Assembly: GCA_022837245.1 (NCBI GenBank) | Contig: JALHHX010000025.1 | Location: 1 to 19,451 of the forward strand | Direction of reading: 5' to 3' | Length of the DNA stretch: 19,451 nt | Source: Lentisphaerota bacterium | Lineage (GTDB): Bacteria; Verrucomicrobiota; Kiritimatiellia; RFP12; UBA3636 | Part shown: positions 1-7,333 of the stretch, piece after piece | Position numbering within the stretch: the stretch's first letter is position 1 | Layout: every line of letters begins with the position of its first letter | Position numbers and translations under genes: made by a program | The notes under the pieces: generated by a model | The model's database searches: none | Seen by the model: the letters and a program-made list of their open reading frames with translations, nothing else | What the model was told of the DNA's origin: nothing

Positions 1-331
1 CCGGCATGCCGGCTATATCCCAAAACTTGCCGGAGAGCAGGGGGATCGTCGTCACCGCGTGGTTGCCGGAGCTGATCGCCAGAATGTTGCCGAAAACACG
101 GCGGGCCCGTTTGTCGGGGTTCGCGATCAGCGCCGCCTTGGGAACCAGAATCACGGAATCCTTGTTCTCGATGCGGTTCCAGATCCCGTCTTCGAATATA
201 AACGTGTCGTCGTAAAGGTCGTAGCAGGAAAACTCTCGTTCGACGCCCCATGAGGTGAGTTTGATTGTCTTTGGGCGGCGGATAGCGGAGTGGACTATGT
301 TTGTGAGAAAAGACTTGAGTTCGTTCGCCAT
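1..331 (-). CDS. Hypothetical protein, 3' end cut by window edge
   Basis: An open frame on the minus strand runs from an ATG at 331 to the window edge with no stop, giving 110 residues that begin MANELKSFLTNIVHSAIRRP. I do not recognise the family. The visible part is soluble-looking, with no signal peptide or membrane segment. It alternates short charged stretches with hydrophobic strands (for example DSVILVPKAALIANP and ILAISSGNHAVTTIPLL), which suggests a mixed alpha/beta or beta-rich domain. The start lies 6 nt downstream of the ogg stop codon on the same strand, so the two are probably co-transcribed. No clear Shine-Dalgarno sequence precedes the ATG, so translation may be coupled to ogg. 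The codons look normal for the neighbourhood. The C-terminal length is unknown. Confidence 0.6.
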   Translation of the reverse strand, partial: MANELKSFLTNIVHSAIRRPKTIKLTSWGVEREFSCYDLYDDTFIFEDGIWNRIENKDSVILVPKAALIANPDKRARRVFGNILAISSGNHAVTTIPLLSGKFWDIAGMP

Positions 332-337
332 TGGATA

Positions 338-1240
338 CTAATCGCGTGGTTGCTTGCTTTGCGGGATGGTACCACAATTTCTTGCGTAATGAAAGATGTA
401 CTGCTGGGCGATGCCGCTGATGCCGGCCGTGCAACACGGAAGGCCTTCGGGAAAGAGCGCCACCATTGCGCGTCGGATCCAAACGTCGACCGGGAAGCTC
501 TCGAAGCGGCCGAGTCCGAAGAGGAGCACGCAATCTGCTATTTTGGGGCCGACGCCGTGTACTTCCAGCAGCCGTCTGCGCGCATCCGCGGTAGGCATCG
601 CGCGCAGCGCGGTTTCGTCGAGTTCCCCGGAATCGACGCGGCGGGCGGCGTCAATAATCCCCGCCACTCTGTAGCCCGCGCGCAGCGGTGCGAGGTCTTC
701 CGGGGATAGGGATGCGATGGCGGATGGGGTGGGGAAGGCGCGGTCGGGCACGCCTTGGTGGTCTTCCCCGACGGTCTCCCCGAAACATGAGCAAAGGCGT
801 TCCACTATGCCCTTGATGCGCGTTATGTTGTTGTTCTGGCTTATGATGAATGACACGAGCGTTTCGAAGAACTCTTGTCGGAGCACGCGTATGCCGGGGG
901 AGAACGCCAGGCACGCACGCATCCTGGCGTCAGCCCGCAACGCCTTGTGGATAGCGGTGTAATCCACGTCCAGCGCGAAATATTCCGCCCAGAACTTGGC
1001 CTTCCCGCGAGGTGCGCCGCGAATCTCAAGACGGTCGCCATCGAGACGCGCATTCACGGCGTCGCCCGCGACGACCGCGTTGAAACATCCGTCTCCGCGC
1101 GGCCGCCAGCGGAATGCCTGCCCGCAATCGAACGTCGCCGCCAAGTCAAGTGGCGCGACACCCTCGAACACGATGGCGCCGCCTGCGAACAGAGGCTCCG
1201 GCGCGGCAATTTTGAAATCGTTTCCAATTACTGAATCCAT
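338..1240 (-). CDS. ogg: 8-oxoguanine DNA glycosylase / AP lyase (OGG family)
   Basis: This 300-residue protein resembles the OGG1-like branch of the HhH-GPD superfamily, which excises 8-oxoguanine opposite C and nicks the abasic site. The N-terminal OGG domain carries the CGQAFRW motif (about residues 39-45). A helical core has SFIISQNNNITRIKG (130-144), close to the SFICSSNNN segment of eukaryotic OGG1. The helix-hairpin-helix, VHGVGPKIADC (227-237), contains the expected Schiff-base lysine at Lys233, and the catalytic aspartate is Asp252 in PVDVW. Length and motifs indicate an intact enzyme. The start at 1240 keeps the whole N-terminal domain, although no good Shine-Dalgarno sequence precedes it. 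The gene is divergent from the PAS operon and followed after 6 nt by an unknown gene on the same strand. Confidence 0.9.
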   Translation of the reverse strand: MDSVIGNDFKIAAPEPLFAGGAIVFEGVAPLDLAATFDCGQAFRWRPRGDGCFNAVVAGDAVNARLDGDRLEIRGAPRGKAKFWAEYFALDVDYTAIHKALRADARMRACLAFSPGIRVLRQEFFETLVSFIISQNNNITRIKGIVERLCSCFGETVGEDHQGVPDRAFPTPSAIASLSPEDLAPLRAGYRVAGIIDAARRVDSGELDETALRAMPTADARRRLLEVHGVGPKIADCVLLFGLGRFESFPVDVWIRRAMVALFPEGLPCCTAGISGIAQQYIFHYARNCGTIPQSKQPRD

Positions 1241-1309
1241 GTGTGCAATGTATCAAAAATGCGCGCAAAATGGAATAATGAAATGGCCGCATGGTGTTTT
1301 AGAGATTGG

Positions 1310-1338
1310 TTGCATTGAAACGCCCGATTGCATAGAAT
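1310..1338 (+). promoter_or_regulatory. Putative sigma-70-type promoter of the PAS operon
   Basis: TTGCAT at 1310-1315 and TAGAAT at 1333-1338 are separated by exactly 17 nt. The -10 matches the consensus at 5 of 6 positions, but the -35 only at TTG. The predicted start, near 1345, leaves a leader of about 32 nt before the chosen ATG of the PAS gene. GGAGG at 1358-1362 is the likely ribosome binding site, at the long spacing of 14 nt. The promoter is inferred from pattern only. Confidence 0.4.
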
Positions 1339-1376
1339 GTACAGGCTATGGAAAAGCGGAGGAATTTAGCCTTACA

Positions 1377-2510
1377 ATGAGCGAGAACGTAAACAAGTCG
1401 AGCACGATGCGGATTGATCTGATACCGGAGATATCCGATATCCCCTTGTCCGAAAAACCCAAGGCTTCGTTCGTCATGCCCGCAGGCGGCGAAGCGCGCA
1501 AGTTCGCAGCGGCGCAGCAGGGGGACCAGAAGCCCGGCGGCTACGGCGAGCTTTTCCAGAACCTGTACGACGCCGGCATCGTCACCGACCTCTACGGCAG
1601 GGTGCGCGACGTCAACCGGCGCGCCTTGGATTTCTTCGGTTATTCACCTGAACAGTTCACGCACCTCACGATTGACGAGATCATCGCCGGGGCCGATGAC
1701 GAGCTTATCCGCACTTTGTACGAGAACCTCCAGAACGAATGCTTCACGCTGATGCAGGCCTTTTGCTACAGATCGGACGGCACGGCTTTCCCCGCCGAGG
1801 TGTCGGTGAGCCAGCTTCGCCTCTCCACGCCACACCTCTGCTTTTTCGTGCGTGATGAAACTATGCGCCGCCAGGCCGACGAGATGCTGCGCACGGAGCA
1901 CAATGCCCTGCAGAACGCGAGCGATGCCATTGTCGTCATAGACTTGAATTCGCAGATCGAATACGCCAACCCCGCCACGGCGCGCATCTGGGGCTATCCC
2001 TCGACGACAGATCTTGTTGGTCAGCCGCTCGGGAGACTTCTCCTCAACGAGGAGGACGGCTACGCTGTTTTGGAATCCCTTTCCGGCGAACGCTTCATGA
2101 CGAGCGGGGTGGCGGTGCGCTTCGACGATGAACCCTTCCGCGTGAACGTCAGAGCCGCCAGCAACCGTGATTCCGACGGCAACGTGGTGGGTGCCGTGCT
2201 CTCTTTCTCAGACCTCACGGAACGCGACAAGGCGCAGACTGCCGAGCGGGATGCCGTGCGCTTCCGCGACACTATGAAGCGTCTGTCAGAGTTCCGCAAT
2301 GTGCTCAAGTGCGGCGTCGACGAAGTTGCAGCGCTGTTGCGTGATCTTGCATCGGCTAAAATCGATGCAAACGAACAGGTCAAGAAACGCTTGGTTGGCT
2401 CAGTTGAAGCGTGCGCAGGCATGGAGGCAGTGCTTGAGGATGTGGAGGAACTCATTGATGCTTCCACAGACCAAGGGGATACGAAGCAGCCGCTTTCCGC
2501 GAACGACTGA
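1377..2510 (+). CDS. Tandem PAS-domain protein without recognisable output domain
   Basis: This 377-residue soluble protein has two PAS domains. The first spans about residues 56-165 and includes DLYGRVRDVNRRALDFFGYS. The second spans about 174-283 and includes NALQNASDAIVVIDLNSQIEYANPA and a VVGAVLSFSDLTERD C-terminal strand. A predicted helical tail follows (about 284-365). No histidine-kinase, GGDEF, EAL, HTH or receiver motif is visible, so the protein probably signals by protein contact or binds a ligand only. The 55 N-terminal residues look disordered. I placed the start at 1377 because upstream codons of the same frame lie over the divergent ogg gene and its promoter region, and because GGAGG precedes this ATG. 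It is the first gene of a four-gene operon, 28 nt before a nucleotidyltransferase, and might tune that pathway; this role is inference. Confidence 0.85.
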   Translation: MSENVNKSSTMRIDLIPEISDIPLSEKPKASFVMPAGGEARKFAAAQQGDQKPGGYGELFQNLYDAGIVTDLYGRVRDVNRRALDFFGYSPEQFTHLTIDEIIAGADDELIRTLYENLQNECFTLMQAFCYRSDGTAFPAEVSVSQLRLSTPHLCFFVRDETMRRQADEMLRTEHNALQNASDAIVVIDLNSQIEYANPATARIWGYPSTTDLVGQPLGRLLLNEEDGYAVLESLSGERFMTSGVAVRFDDEPFRVNVRAASNRDSDGNVVGAVLSFSDLTERDKAQTAERDAVRFRDTMKRLSEFRNVLKCGVDEVAALLRDLASAKIDANEQVKKRLVGSVEACAGMEAVLEDVEELIDASTDQGDTKQPLSAND

Positions 2511-2538
2511 TGCTTGGGTTTTTCCCGGGGATTTCACG

Positions 2539-3273
2539 ATGAAAATTAAAAAGACCAAAACACCGGTTGTGATACTGGCTGCAGGGCGCGGTTCGCGGCT
2601 AGGTGAGCTGACGGAGGACAAGCCAAAGTGCCTGCTGGAAGTGGCCGGTTCCACGATGCTCGAACGCCAGATCGCGGCAATCAAAGCTGTGAAGAAACTC
2701 TCGCCTGTGGTCGTCGTCACGGGTTTCAAGCATGAGCTCGTCACCGACGCGGTCGATGATTTGATCTTGGAATGCTACAACAGAGGATGGGACAAGGCGA
2801 ACAACATCGCCTCACTCGGAGTGGCCGCGGATGCTGGATGGCTCGACGATGGTTTCGTGTTGTTCAACGCGGATGTTGTGTTCAAAGTCGAAATACTGGA
2901 GGACTTGCTCTCCTTCGAACGCCCCTGCGCCCTTGTTGTCGACAACGTGCAACGTATGGGCGAAGAGGAGATGAAGGTTGAGCTCGACACTGCGGGCCGC
3001 ATCGCCAAAATCGCCAAGACGCTGGATCCCGCCACGGCCGCCGGTGAGTATACCGGTCTCGCCAAGTTCGACAAGACGGGCGCTGCCGCGCTTAAGAACG
3101 CGTTGGCGCTCCTGCTGGGCGAGGGGAGGCTGGGCGAGTGGTACGAAGCCGCTTTCCAGATTATGTTCTCCGTGCACGACGTTTATCCTTGCTACACTAA
3201 GGGCCGGCACTGGATTGAGGTGGACACGCCGGAGGATCTTGAGCAGGCTAACATGCTGTTCGGGGGACGCTAG
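2539..3273 (+). CDS. Nucleotidyltransferase, probable CTP:alcohol-phosphate cytidylyltransferase
   Basis: This 244-residue protein belongs to the NTP_transferase (GT-A-like) family. The nucleotide-binding signature lies at residues 13-35, with LAAGRGSRLGELTEDKPKCL. YNRGWDKANNIASL (80-93) resembles the NNI-x-SL segment of LicC, PntC and inositol-1-phosphate cytidylyltransferases. The likely metal-binding acidic residues are Asp112 in NADVVF and the EVDTPEDL segment near the C-terminus (228-234). Length fits a single-domain enzyme with no left-handed helix repeat. GGGG sits 8 nt before the chosen ATG. The next gene, starting 4 nt after the stop, is a CDP-alcohol phosphotransferase, and CMP kinase follows, so CTP is the most likely nucleotide. 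The substrate (phosphocholine, inositol phosphate, aminoethylphosphonate or another) cannot be read from sequence alone. Sugar-phosphate activation remains an alternative. Confidence 0.85.
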   Translation: MKIKKTKTPVVILAAGRGSRLGELTEDKPKCLLEVAGSTMLERQIAAIKAVKKLSPVVVVTGFKHELVTDAVDDLILECYNRGWDKANNIASLGVAADAGWLDDGFVLFNADVVFKVEILEDLLSFERPCALVVDNVQRMGEEEMKVELDTAGRIAKIAKTLDPATAAGEYTGLAKFDKTGAAALKNALALLLGEGRLGEWYEAAFQIMFSVHDVYPCYTKGRHWIEVDTPEDLEQANMLFGGR

Positions 3274-3277
3274 ACGC

Positions 3278-4126
3278 ATGCCGGAAAAACTCAAATACAA
3301 AAACGCCGTAAAGAAGGATGAATGCGCTCTCATCACGGAATTGGTGGGCAGGCGTCTGGCTCATCCGCTTGCACTGATCGCGCACAAACTCGGGATGTCC
3401 GCCAACGCGGTGACGATCATCGCCGGGCTGTGTTGGATTGGGTCGCTTCCGCTCGCGGTTTTCGCCGGTAGCCTTTACGGGGCGGGTCTCGTCCGGGCTG
3501 GATTGGCCGCGTGGTTTTGCTGCGGTTTTCTCTGGAATGCCGGGTATCTTCTGGATATCGCCGATGGAAGCCTCGCGCGCATGACGGGCACGGCTTCGCG
3601 CCGCGGCTTTTACCTGGACTATGTTTTCCACCTGCTCTTCAAACCGGCGTTCCTGCTTTCAATCGGCATAGGGCTCTACCTCTGCCACGGCGGCGGCACG
3701 TGGTGGCTGGTCATCGCCGTGCTTTCCGTTCCTGCCAACTGGAGCGCGTCGTCGAGCGCGGTCGAACACGTGCTTTGCGAGGAATACGGAAAGGGGAGGT
3801 TGACGTCGTTCGCAGCGACCGTCGGGGAGAAGCGCGCGCTGTGGCTGGGCGTCACGGATATGAACGATCCCGCCGGGCGCAAAGCGTCGTCGTCAGCCCG
3901 CTTCGTTAAGGCGGTCTGCGCCGAGGTGCTAAGCTACTACGGGCAGTTCACTTTTTTCAGTTTCGCAGTGCTTGCGGACATCCTCCTGTGGCTGGGCGGC
4001 ATGGGGGGCGCGCCGATGCCTGTGACTTCGGTGTCGTTCTTTGCCGTCGCGGTGTTCATGATCGCGCGGACACCGTTCCGGGTCGCGCGCGAGTACGGGC
4101 GCATCGCGAAATCCGATGGGCGCTGA
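3278..4126 (+). CDS. CDP-alcohol phosphotransferase family membrane protein with variant motif
   Basis: This 282-residue integral membrane protein belongs to the CDP-alcohol phosphatidyltransferase family, which moves a phospho-alcohol from a CDP-alcohol to an acceptor with release of CMP. The family motif DxxDGxxAR...GxxxDxxxD appears as DIADGSLAR (93-101), G110, D114 and then His118 where the fourth, catalytic-base aspartate is expected. Hydrophobic segments lie near 43-64, 72-92, 122-137, 142-155, 224-240 and 249-263. A charged loop (about 160-215) separates two helical halves. GGGGGA precedes the ATG by 11 nt, and the gene starts 4 nt after the nucleotidyltransferase stop, so coupled translation is likely. 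In some archaeal and bacterial di-myo-inositol-phosphate enzymes these two activities are fused; here they are separate. The acceptor and the headgroup are unknown. Confidence 0.85.
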   Translation: MPEKLKYKNAVKKDECALITELVGRRLAHPLALIAHKLGMSANAVTIIAGLCWIGSLPLAVFAGSLYGAGLVRAGLAAWFCCGFLWNAGYLLDIADGSLARMTGTASRRGFYLDYVFHLLFKPAFLLSIGIGLYLCHGGGTWWLVIAVLSVPANWSASSSAVEHVLCEEYGKGRLTSFAATVGEKRALWLGVTDMNDPAGRKASSSARFVKAVCAEVLSYYGQFTFFSFAVLADILLWLGGMGGAPMPVTSVSFFAVAVFMIARTPFRVAREYGRIAKSDGR

Positions 4127-4156
4127 TTAAACATCTTAATTTAAGGAGAAAGAAAA

Positions 4157-4819
4157 ATGTCAAACGTCATATGTGTGGACGGCCCGGCTGCATCGGGCAA
4201 ATCGACGGTCAGCAAGCTCGTCGCGAAGAGAACCGGGTATTTGTATGTGGATTCTGGAGCGCTTTACAGGATAGTCACTTGGCTGGCTCTTGAAGCGGAG
4301 ATTGACACCTCGTCGTCTGAAGCAGTCGCGGAATTCGTCAGGCGTGTCAGGGTGGATTTCACAACGCGCGAGGGCAGGGTTGCCTACGAGGTGCGTGGCG
4401 AAGAGCCGGGAGACCGGATCCGCACGCCGAATATCAACGCGCACGTGAGCCCGGTGTCGGCAGTGCCGGAAGTGCGGGCGCTGGTGACAGGCTGGCTGCG
4501 TGGGATGCGGTCGCTTGGGAATCTGGTGGTCGAGGGCCGCGACATCGGATCGGTCGTTTTTCCAGAGTCTCCGAATCGTTTCTATCTGGATGCCGATCCT
4601 GAAGAGCGCGCGCGCCGCAGGCTCAAGGAGGATGTCGCCAAGGGGTTTGCTGACAAGGGGGCTGTAGAGAAGGTCAAGGAGTCGATCCTCAATCGGGATA
4701 AAATCGACAGCACGCGCAAGACGGCGCCGCTTATGATCCCGGAGGGTGCCATGCGGATAGACACCACTGAACTCTCGATCGACGAAGTCGCCGAGAAGAT
4801 TGTTTCGAATATAAAATAG
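4157..4819 (+). CDS. cmk: Cytidylate kinase
   Basis: Cmk phosphorylates CMP and dCMP to the diphosphates using ATP in the cytoplasm. The 220-residue length is normal. The P-loop GPAASGKST lies at residues 9-17. YVDSGALYR at 30-38 corresponds to the FPYVDTGAMYR motif of the family, and VVEGRDIGSVVFP is the conserved CMP-binding segment. A basic RARRRLKED lid region follows. A strong AAGGAG ribosome binding site stands 8-10 nt before the ATG. It is the last gene of the operon, 30 nt after the CDP-alcohol phosphotransferase, whose reaction releases CMP. That position makes CMP salvage for the pathway a sensible role, besides the housekeeping one. No convincing terminator lies in the 43 nt before the convergent transporter gene. 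Confidence 0.96.
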   Translation: MSNVICVDGPAASGKSTVSKLVAKRTGYLYVDSGALYRIVTWLALEAEIDTSSSEAVAEFVRRVRVDFTTREGRVAYEVRGEEPGDRIRTPNINAHVSPVSAVPEVRALVTGWLRGMRSLGNLVVEGRDIGSVVFPESPNRFYLDADPEERARRRLKEDVAKGFADKGAVEKVKESILNRDKIDSTRKTAPLMIPEGAMRIDTTELSIDEVAEKIVSNIK

Positions 4820-4862
4820 GGGCGCTTTTGGAAAATTTCAACCCTATCCCAAGCCGTGCCTG

Positions 4863-5477
4863 TTAGCCGGTGAAAGCCGCGCCGAGCACGCCGACTAGCG
4901 CGCTGATCAAAATAAGCGAGGTGATCTGGATCCTCGTTTTCAGGATCGCCCAAGTGCTGGCGACAGCTATGATCAATGCCAATGGGCGTATTGTGGGGAA
5001 GGGGCGGACTGGAGCACCTCCCGCGCCACCAAGAAATGGGAAGAGGCGCTCCCATGGGATTTGCCCTGTGAAAACGGACATCTCCATGAATATCACGAGC
5101 GCAGTGAGAATGAGCGCGGTCGACGCGGGGGCGACGCCTCGCATGAGACCCTTTACGATGTTGCTGCGAGACCATTTGTTAAGATAATGGAGTGCAGTAA
5201 GAAGAATAAAAAAGGAGGGCGTTAGCAGGCCTGTTGTGGCAACGACCGAGCCTGGCACGCCGGCGATGCGGTAGCCGCAAAAGGTCGCGGTGTTGATGCC
5301 TACCGGCCCAGGTGTGATCTGAGAGATGGCGAGCAGGTTGCCGAACTCCTCGTGCGTCATCAAGGAGTCCGGGGCTTCGACGAATGCTTCGATATAAAGC
5401 GGCATCAGCACATTGCCGCCGCCGATGCACAACAGACCGAACTTCACAAAAAGCAGAAAGAGCATGATCAAGTTCAT
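4863..5477 (-). CDS. chrA: Chromate transporter family protein, second half-size subunit
   Basis: This 204-residue membrane protein is a single CHR domain of the ChrA family. The signature segments are FVKFGLLCIGGGNVLMPL near the N-terminus, EEFGNLLAISQITPGPVGINTATF, and the following glycine-rich helix with VPGSVVATTGLLTPSFF. About five to six hydrophobic helices follow. Family members of this size function as pairs of short homologues; full-length ChrA has both halves in one chain. The ATG overlaps the stop of the preceding half as ATGA, and AGGAGG lies just upstream, so equal translation of both subunits is expected. Chromate efflux is known for some members, but many short pairs are uncharacterised, so the substrate is open. 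The stop lies 43 nt from that of the convergent cmk. Confidence 0.88.
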   Translation of the reverse strand: MNLIMLFLLFVKFGLLCIGGGNVLMPLYIEAFVEAPDSLMTHEEFGNLLAISQITPGPVGINTATFCGYRIAGVPGSVVATTGLLTPSFFILLTALHYLNKWSRSNIVKGLMRGVAPASTALILTALVIFMEMSVFTGQIPWERLFPFLGGAGGAPVRPFPTIRPLALIIAVASTWAILKTRIQITSLILISALVGVLGAAFTG

Positions 5478-6064
5478 AGGCCGTCCTCCTCGCCGTCGAT
5501 GGCGCGCGGGCGCAGCGTGGGCAGAACAATGCCCATGTAGATGACTCCGAATAGAATCGAACCCACCAGGACATAGACGGGGCTCACATCGTAAACGACC
5601 ATGGATATGGAGAAAACGGGCAGCATTATGTATCCATATGCGCCGCGCACCGTCCGTTTCCAGGATTTGAGGACGGCTGCGAAGACGATCCCGCAGAGCG
5701 CGCTGCGGAGACCGAGGAACGCGCCGTTCACGTATGCGTTGCCCAGGGGTAGCCACTGGAAGCCCATGGCTATTCCCGTGATTATCACAAGGGATGGTAT
5801 GGCAACGGCCACAAGCGACACGAACGCCCCAAGAACTCCCGCCATTTTCATTCCCAGGAAAATAGCGGCGTTGCCTGCAATGAGGCCAGGAACGCTCTGC
5901 AGGATCGGCAGGCGTTCTATGAGCTCGCCTTCACGAATCCATTTCAGCTTTCTGGCAAACACATCGTCTGCTGCCACAATTATGGCGTAGCCGCCTCCAA
6001 TGACAAACAGCGAAAGTTTAAAAAACTCCACAAAGAGCCGCCACAATATTTGCGGACGGCCCAT
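5474..6064 (-). CDS. chrA: Chromate transporter family protein, first half-size subunit
   Basis: With the ATG at 6064 this is a 196-residue CHR-domain membrane protein. WRLFVEFFKLSLFVIGGGYA is the N-terminal family signature, followed by LPILQSVPGLIAGNAAIFLG (the counterpart of the QxxPGP segment) and several hydrophobic helices. It pairs with the next gene through a 4-base ATGA overlap. The start is uncertain. An in-frame TTG at 6085 overlaps the metK stop as TTGA and has AAGG 7 nt upstream, which would add seven residues and couple translation to metK. The ATG has only a weak ribosome binding site but gives the N-terminus usual for the family. Co-transcription with metK is likely; no functional link to methionine metabolism is evident. 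Confidence 0.87.
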   Translation of the reverse strand: MGRPQILWRLFVEFFKLSLFVIGGGYAIIVAADDVFARKLKWIREGELIERLPILQSVPGLIAGNAAIFLGMKMAGVLGAFVSLVAVAIPSLVIITGIAMGFQWLPLGNAYVNGAFLGLRSALCGIVFAAVLKSWKRTVRGAYGYIMLPVFSISMVVYDVSPVYVLVGSILFGVIYMGIVLPTLRPRAIDGEEDGL

Positions 6065-6081
6065 CTCGTCAGGATTGTTGC

Positions 6082-7257
6082 TCAAAACGCCGCCTTGATG
6101 GCCGCGGCTTTGTCGATGCGCTCCCACGGGAAACCTTCGCGTCCAAAGTGGCCCCCGTTCGTGGTCGCGCGGTAACTCCAGCCGCTAGGGCGTTTGAGTC
6201 CGAGAGCGCTGATAATTTTGCCGGGCCTGAAATCAAAAATATCGCCGTTTTCAAGAAGTTCGGCCACACGCTCTTCTGTAACCTTCCCGGTGCCAAAGAA
6301 CTCGACATTGATGCTGACCGGCTTCGCCACGCCGATTGCGTAAGCGACTTGTATTTCGCATTTTCTGGCAATGCCCGACGCCACTATGTTTTTAGCGCAG
6401 TATCTCGCGTAGTACGCGGCTGAGCGATCCACCTTCGATGGGTCTTTGCCTGAGAAGGCGCCTCCGCCGTGCGCACCGACACCGCCGTATGTATCCACTA
6501 TGATTTTGCGGCCAGTTAGGCCTGCATCGCCGCACGGCCCGCCGATTATGAAAGCTCCGGTGGGATTGATGTGGAAGCGCGTGTCATTGTCCACCAGCCC
6601 AGAATCGGATAGCTCCGCACGGGCGAATTCTTCGAGATCCTTGCGAACGCGCTCTATCGGCACCTGCTCGGTCTGATTGGAAATAACGATGTCTGTGATG
6701 CGCACGGGACGCCCGTTTTCGTGGAGAATGCTAACCTGCGATTTGGCGTCGGGGCGCAAATAAGGAATCGAACCCTCCTTGCGGACTTCCGTAATCCGCG
6801 CCATTAGGCGGTGCGCGTAAACAATTGGCGCCGGCATAAGCTGCGGCGTGGCATTTGATGCGTAGCCGAACATCATGCCCTGGTCTCCGGCGCCTTGCGC
6901 TTCCTCCGAGCCGCGGCTCACTCCCATATCGATGTCGGTCGACTGGCCGTGCATGGCTGTAATATAGTTGAAGGTGTTCCAACAGAAATGTTCGTCGGGT
7001 CTGTCGTATCCGATGCTTTTGACGACCTCGCGGGCGATGTTCTCCGAATCAACGTTTTCGTACCCTTTGCATTTGAATTCTCCAAGATTGACAACGATGT
7101 CTGGACCGGCCGCCGTTTCGCATGCGACGTGCGAATTTTCGTCCTGCGCGAGACACGCGTCCAAAATCGCGTCGGAAATCTGGTCACACACTTTGTCGGG
7201 ATGCCCTTCCGAAACAGATTCGGACGTGAAGACATGTCTGGAGTTGAACTTGCTCAT
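6082..7257 (-). CDS. metK: S-adenosylmethionine synthetase
   Basis: MetK makes S-adenosylmethionine from methionine and ATP. The 391-residue length is typical. Visible signatures are SEGHPDKVCDQISDA at residues 16-30 (ATP and Mg binding), GAGDQGMMFGYA (the first PROSITE motif), the GGGAFSGKDPSKVDRSAAYY phosphate-binding motif, and the conserved C-terminal FGREGFPWE. No key residue appears to be missing. AGGAAAA lies about 9 nt before the ATG. The gene has its own extended -10 promoter and a leader hairpin (separate entries) and is followed by the two chrA-like genes, the first overlapping or nearly abutting the metK stop. No known SAM-riboswitch consensus was seen in the leader. Confidence 0.97.
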   Translation of the reverse strand: MSKFNSRHVFTSESVSEGHPDKVCDQISDAILDACLAQDENSHVACETAAGPDIVVNLGEFKCKGYENVDSENIAREVVKSIGYDRPDEHFCWNTFNYITAMHGQSTDIDMGVSRGSEEAQGAGDQGMMFGYASNATPQLMPAPIVYAHRLMARITEVRKEGSIPYLRPDAKSQVSILHENGRPVRITDIVISNQTEQVPIERVRKDLEEFARAELSDSGLVDNDTRFHINPTGAFIIGGPCGDAGLTGRKIIVDTYGGVGAHGGGAFSGKDPSKVDRSAAYYARYCAKNIVASGIARKCEIQVAYAIGVAKPVSINVEFFGTGKVTEERVAELLENGDIFDFRPGKIISALGLKRPSGWSYRATTNGGHFGREGFPWERIDKAAAIKAAF

Positions 7258-7275
7258 CGTAACGTTTTCCTAACT

Positions 7276-7319
7276 AAAAAGGACACGCTGGCCGATTCCA
7301 ATAACCGGCGCGGCATCCT
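7276..7319 (-). promoter_or_regulatory. Terminator-like hairpin in the metK leader
   Basis: On the minus strand the leader folds as GCCGGTT-ATTGG-AATCGGC (7309-7291), a 7-bp stem with one G-U pair. It extends outward through GC/GC and TGC/GTG pairs with small bulges to AGGA (7319-7316) and TCCT (7283-7280), and ends directly in five T residues (7280-7276). The ATG of metK is 18 nt farther on. The layout is that of an intrinsic terminator or attenuator. It may instead be a stabilising leader structure or a stop for transcripts coming from the upstream small-protein gene. Confidence 0.45.
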
Positions 7320-7333
7320 GAATTTTAGCATCC

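Noticed and set aside
996..1376. N-terminal extension of the PAS gene frame by 127 codons
   Set aside because: The frame overlaps the well-supported divergent ogg gene and runs through the promoter region; the extra residues look like antisense of ogg. A ribosome binding site supports the ATG at 1377.
2539..4126. Calling the pair a di-myo-inositol-phosphate synthesis system
   Set aside because: The layout resembles the split form of that enzyme, but substrate specificity cannot be read from the visible motifs and no inositol-phosphate synthase gene is in the window.
4816..4847. Bidirectional terminator between cmk and the chromate-transporter gene
   Set aside because: ATAGGG and CCCTAT can pair, but the loop is 20 nt and no T-run follows on either strand.
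7258..7327. SAM riboswitch before metK
   Set aside because: No conserved core of SAM-I/IV, SAM-II, SAM-III or SAM/SAH RNAs could be recognised, and the predicted leader is short and taken up by one hairpin.
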